From Nitrincola alkalisediminis (lineage in GTDB: Bacteria; Pseudomonadota; Gammaproteobacteria; Pseudomonadales; Balneatricaceae): a stretch of DNA of 64,000 nucleotides. Below are positions 62,038 through 64,000 of the stretch, piece by piece. Both the position numbers and the translations under genes were made by a program. The DNA lies in assembly GCF_009821115.1 (NCBI RefSeq), contig NZ_VYTY01000009.1, positions 62,001 through 126,000 of the forward strand, read 5' to 3'. The notes beneath the pieces were generated by a model that was not told where the DNA came from, ran no database searches, and was given only the letters and a program-made list of their open reading frames with translations. Numbering within the stretch: the first letter of the stretch is position 1; the number at the start of each line of letters is the position of its first letter.

Positions 62038-64000
62038 TCAACTCTCACATGCATCTAAATTTGACAAAAACATTTCTGAGGAAACCACTGGGCCGAAATA
62101 TACCCAACTCGCACGGGCCTCATCAGACGTCACAAACGTGACATCCAATGCATGACACCACGACAATAAGGCTTGATGATCAGCCACATCACCAGATACG
62201 ACAAAATCCATCGGTGCCTTCTCCGTTATCAAATAGAGTGTATCACAAACACTCGACATCTCAGACACATCAAGGGGCAGCACCGTCTCGAACAAGACAA
62301 GATGATCGACCCGCCCAGCGTTTGCCTCCACTAGTCTGAATACCGCCGCCAAAGACACTTGTTGTCTCGCATCCGTCTTAACTAAGGCTGGAAGAAACAC
62401 CAAAAGATCAACGCTGGGTAATACCGATTCAAGCCAAGGTACATCCTGCCCGTCAGGCACACAGAGCACCAACTGACAGCCCCGACGTTTAAGATCGGTT
62501 ATCCAACCTGTTAGCCTCTCTTGATTGGGGCTTAACGAGCTGCAAACTATCACGAGCGTCGTCTGGTCTAAGACTAAATCCCGAGTCTTGCTGTACAAGG
62601 GTAAGGTCATCCGCTGGCTTTCATCCATGAACGTTTCCCTTTGCCAAGGGAAGTGACGTTCAGAGATATTGCGTTGAATGAACTGATAACCGCTCAGACT
62701 CAATAAAGGCCCGGGATCATACCCCTTATTGATCCCCTGCTTCCAAAAATGGCTGAAGGGGTCTTGGGGACGTACCCTCACCTCGGGATAACGATACACA
62801 TACCAAACCGGATCAAACCAGCCGGATTGTTGCAATGCATCGTCAGCTCGATAGGTTTCAACCGCTTGGCGTGTTTGATCCAACACCATGTCTTTGGGTG
62901 CCAAGAATGGACGCTTAACCGGGTTTTGTGGCATATACAAATCGCGGGGTGCGGATGCACGCTGATGCCAACGCGCGGCAGCATCTTGGTAGAGCTTTCT
63001 GAGACCATTGAACTGAGTAATGAGATGCGTCGTCTCATTTTGAGTTAAGGATGCATGCTCTGTGCGACCCAATGCAAGCGGCACACCCGGCAACACCTCA
63101 ACCAAGGCTTTAGGGCCAAAGGCTTTAAGCATGCGGTTCAAGTATTCCGTATCGGCATTGACTGTTACCTGATCCCAAAAACCCAGTGCTTCAAACACCG
63201 ATCGATCGAGCAACAAAGATGAAGTGTTGCGATAAATCCACCCCTGATCCGTTCGCCAATGCGAAAAAATCACATCATCGTTGCACCTGACCCAATGCGA
63301 AAAACTGCCCTTTGCCGACGCATTGTCAAGCAAGGCCATAACCTGCAGCTCAATTTTTTGAGGATGCGACCAGTCATCTGCATCGTGCACCGTTATGTAA
63401 TCGCCTGTGCTCAATGCCAAGCCTTTGTTTCTTGACGTATAGGCACCTAGATTCGTTGCATTTGCCTCCACCTTTATACGTAAGGTGGAGGAGGCATATT
63501 GCGCTTGCAGCCGCTGACAAATGGCCAAACTGTCATCCGTACTGGCATCGTCAATCAAAATGATCTCAAGATTCGGCCAAGTTTGCGCTGCCAAACTTCG
63601 CACAGCGACGTCAAGATAGGCTGACGAATTAAACACGGGCACAATCACAGAGACCCATGGCAGCCCCATGCTTGAACACTTGGGTACGCTTGTCGAAAGT
63701 ACGGACAAGTTTAGCTCGGGTGCATCTGATGAAATCAATGCTAACCCACTTTCTAGATAACACTGATTAATGAGCGTTAAGCGTTGTGCGGTTCGTTCGT
63801 TTGGACTTAAAGACTCATCCAATACCAGAAGGTTGGACTGAGCCAAATTCACATTAAACGCTTCAACCTGAACAAATGGCGACTTACTTAACCACGCCTT
63901 TAGAGTCTTGGCCTGCCAGTGCTTGGGCTCTGCAAAGCAGAGTTGGGCATAAAAAAGAATATATAAATGGCTATTTGCACCCGTGTTCAGCGGTAAGGCT
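62038..64000 (-). CDS. Glycosyltransferase family 2, 5' end cut off by the window
   Basis: The reading frame is open without a stop from 62038 through base 63999 and so runs off the right edge; an internal GTG at 63852 is only an apparent start. At least 653 codons are present. A GT2 domain lies in the first half of the visible part (VSVIVPVFNSSAYLDVAVRSL, LIDDASTDDSLAICQRLQ, DYITVHDADDWSHPQKI). The second half carries the FDPVWYVYRYPEV module and an unnamed domain (VIVCSSLSPNQERLTGWI). It is the first visible gene of the minus-strand polysaccharide operon. Confidence 0.83.
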   Translation of the reverse strand, partial: ALPLNTGANSHLYILFYAQLCFAEPKHWQAKTLKAWLSKSPFVQVEAFNVNLAQSNLLVLDESLSPNERTAQRLTLINQCYLESGLALISSDAPELNLSVLSTSVPKCSSMGLPWVSVIVPVFNSSAYLDVAVRSLAAQTWPNLEIILIDDASTDDSLAICQRLQAQYASSTLRIKVEANATNLGAYTSRNKGLALSTGDYITVHDADDWSHPQKIELQVMALLDNASAKGSFSHWVRCNDDVIFSHWRTDQGWIYRNTSSLLLDRSVFEALGFWDQVTVNADTEYLNRMLKAFGPKALVEVLPGVPLALGRTEHASLTQNETTHLITQFNGLRKLYQDAAARWHQRASAPRDLYMPQNPVKRPFLAPKDMVLDQTRQAVETYRADDALQQSGWFDPVWYVYRYPEVRVRPQDPFSHFWKQGINKGYDPGPLLSLSGYQFIQRNISERHFPWQRETFMDESQRMTLPLYSKTRDLVLDQTTLVIVCSSLSPNQERLTGWITDLKRRGCQLVLCVPDGQDVPWLESVLPSVDLLVFLPALVKTDARQQVSLAAVFRLVEANAGRVDHLVLFETVLPLDVSEMSSVCDTLYLITEKAPMDFVVSGDVADHQALLSWCHALDVTFVTSDEARASWVYFGPVVSSEMFLSNLDACES

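Noticed and set aside
63850-63852. GTG 63852 as the true start of the last glycosyltransferase gene
   Set aside because: The frame is open to the window edge with protein-like sequence upstream (for example LYILFYAQLCFAEPKHW), so the gene is cut by the boundary.

Overview
The window looks like a chromosomal segment of a free-living, probably marine gammaproteobacterium. The evidence is a complete type II secretion system (T2SS) of gammaproteobacterial type, a TRAP transporter, KdsA with a KpsC-like capsule protein, and mhp regulator and hydrolase proteins that closely resemble the enterobacterial ones. An Oceanospirillales-like host is my best guess; no rRNA or other marker gene is present to settle it. 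I found no tRNA, rRNA, CRISPR array or complete insertion sequence.

Layout. (1) 1-5295: mhpR (+), then a minus-strand dctP-dctQ-dctM-mhpC operon. Near-identical GTGCAC-N3-GTGCAC palindromes lie before mhpR and before dctP, suggesting one MhpR regulon that links uptake of an aromatic-acid-like substrate to ring-fission product hydrolysis. (2) 5296-9081: a hipBA toxin-antitoxin module flanked by 108-bp direct repeats of the 3' end of an MFS transporter gene, then the MFS gene and a DMT exporter gene. (3) 9082-12310: a candidate small RNA, kdsA, a KpsC-like protein and a TacAT-type toxin-antitoxin pair. (4) 12311-17942: a structured leader, a chemoreceptor without a periplasmic domain, a NIT-like partner, and two glycosyltransferases.

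(5) 18090-48472 is the centre of interest. It holds gspE-F-G-H-I-J-K-L-M plus a short GspC-like gene, a separate gspD, and seven predicted secreted proteins with unrelated bodies: an SBBP propeller, a GLUG-repeat adhesin, a subtilase, a CAP-domain protein, a two-repeat protein of unknown function, a Kelch protein and a delta-60 propeller. All seven end in the same short tail: a cluster of basic residues, usually Gly, then P-x-W-L and 3 to 6 more residues to the stop. I do not recognise this tail as any named C-terminal sorting signal. One tailed gene overlaps gspE by ATGA and another lies between the gspE-to-gspC cluster and gspD. I propose a T2SS-coupled C-terminal sorting or surface-attachment system. 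The same region has twin 125-residue secreted proteins, a Fic-type protein with a degenerate motif, and an RNA-processing metallo-beta-lactamase protein.

(6) 48555-49290 is an MNT/HEPN toxin-antitoxin pair. (7) 49793-64000 is a long minus-strand operon for a surface polysaccharide: three proteins with glycosyltransferase domains (one of 1682 residues), dTDP-sugar epimerase RfbC, and an aldolase, CMP-sugar synthetase and HAD phosphatase trio that may make an unusual CMP-activated keto-sugar acid. The last gene runs off the right edge.
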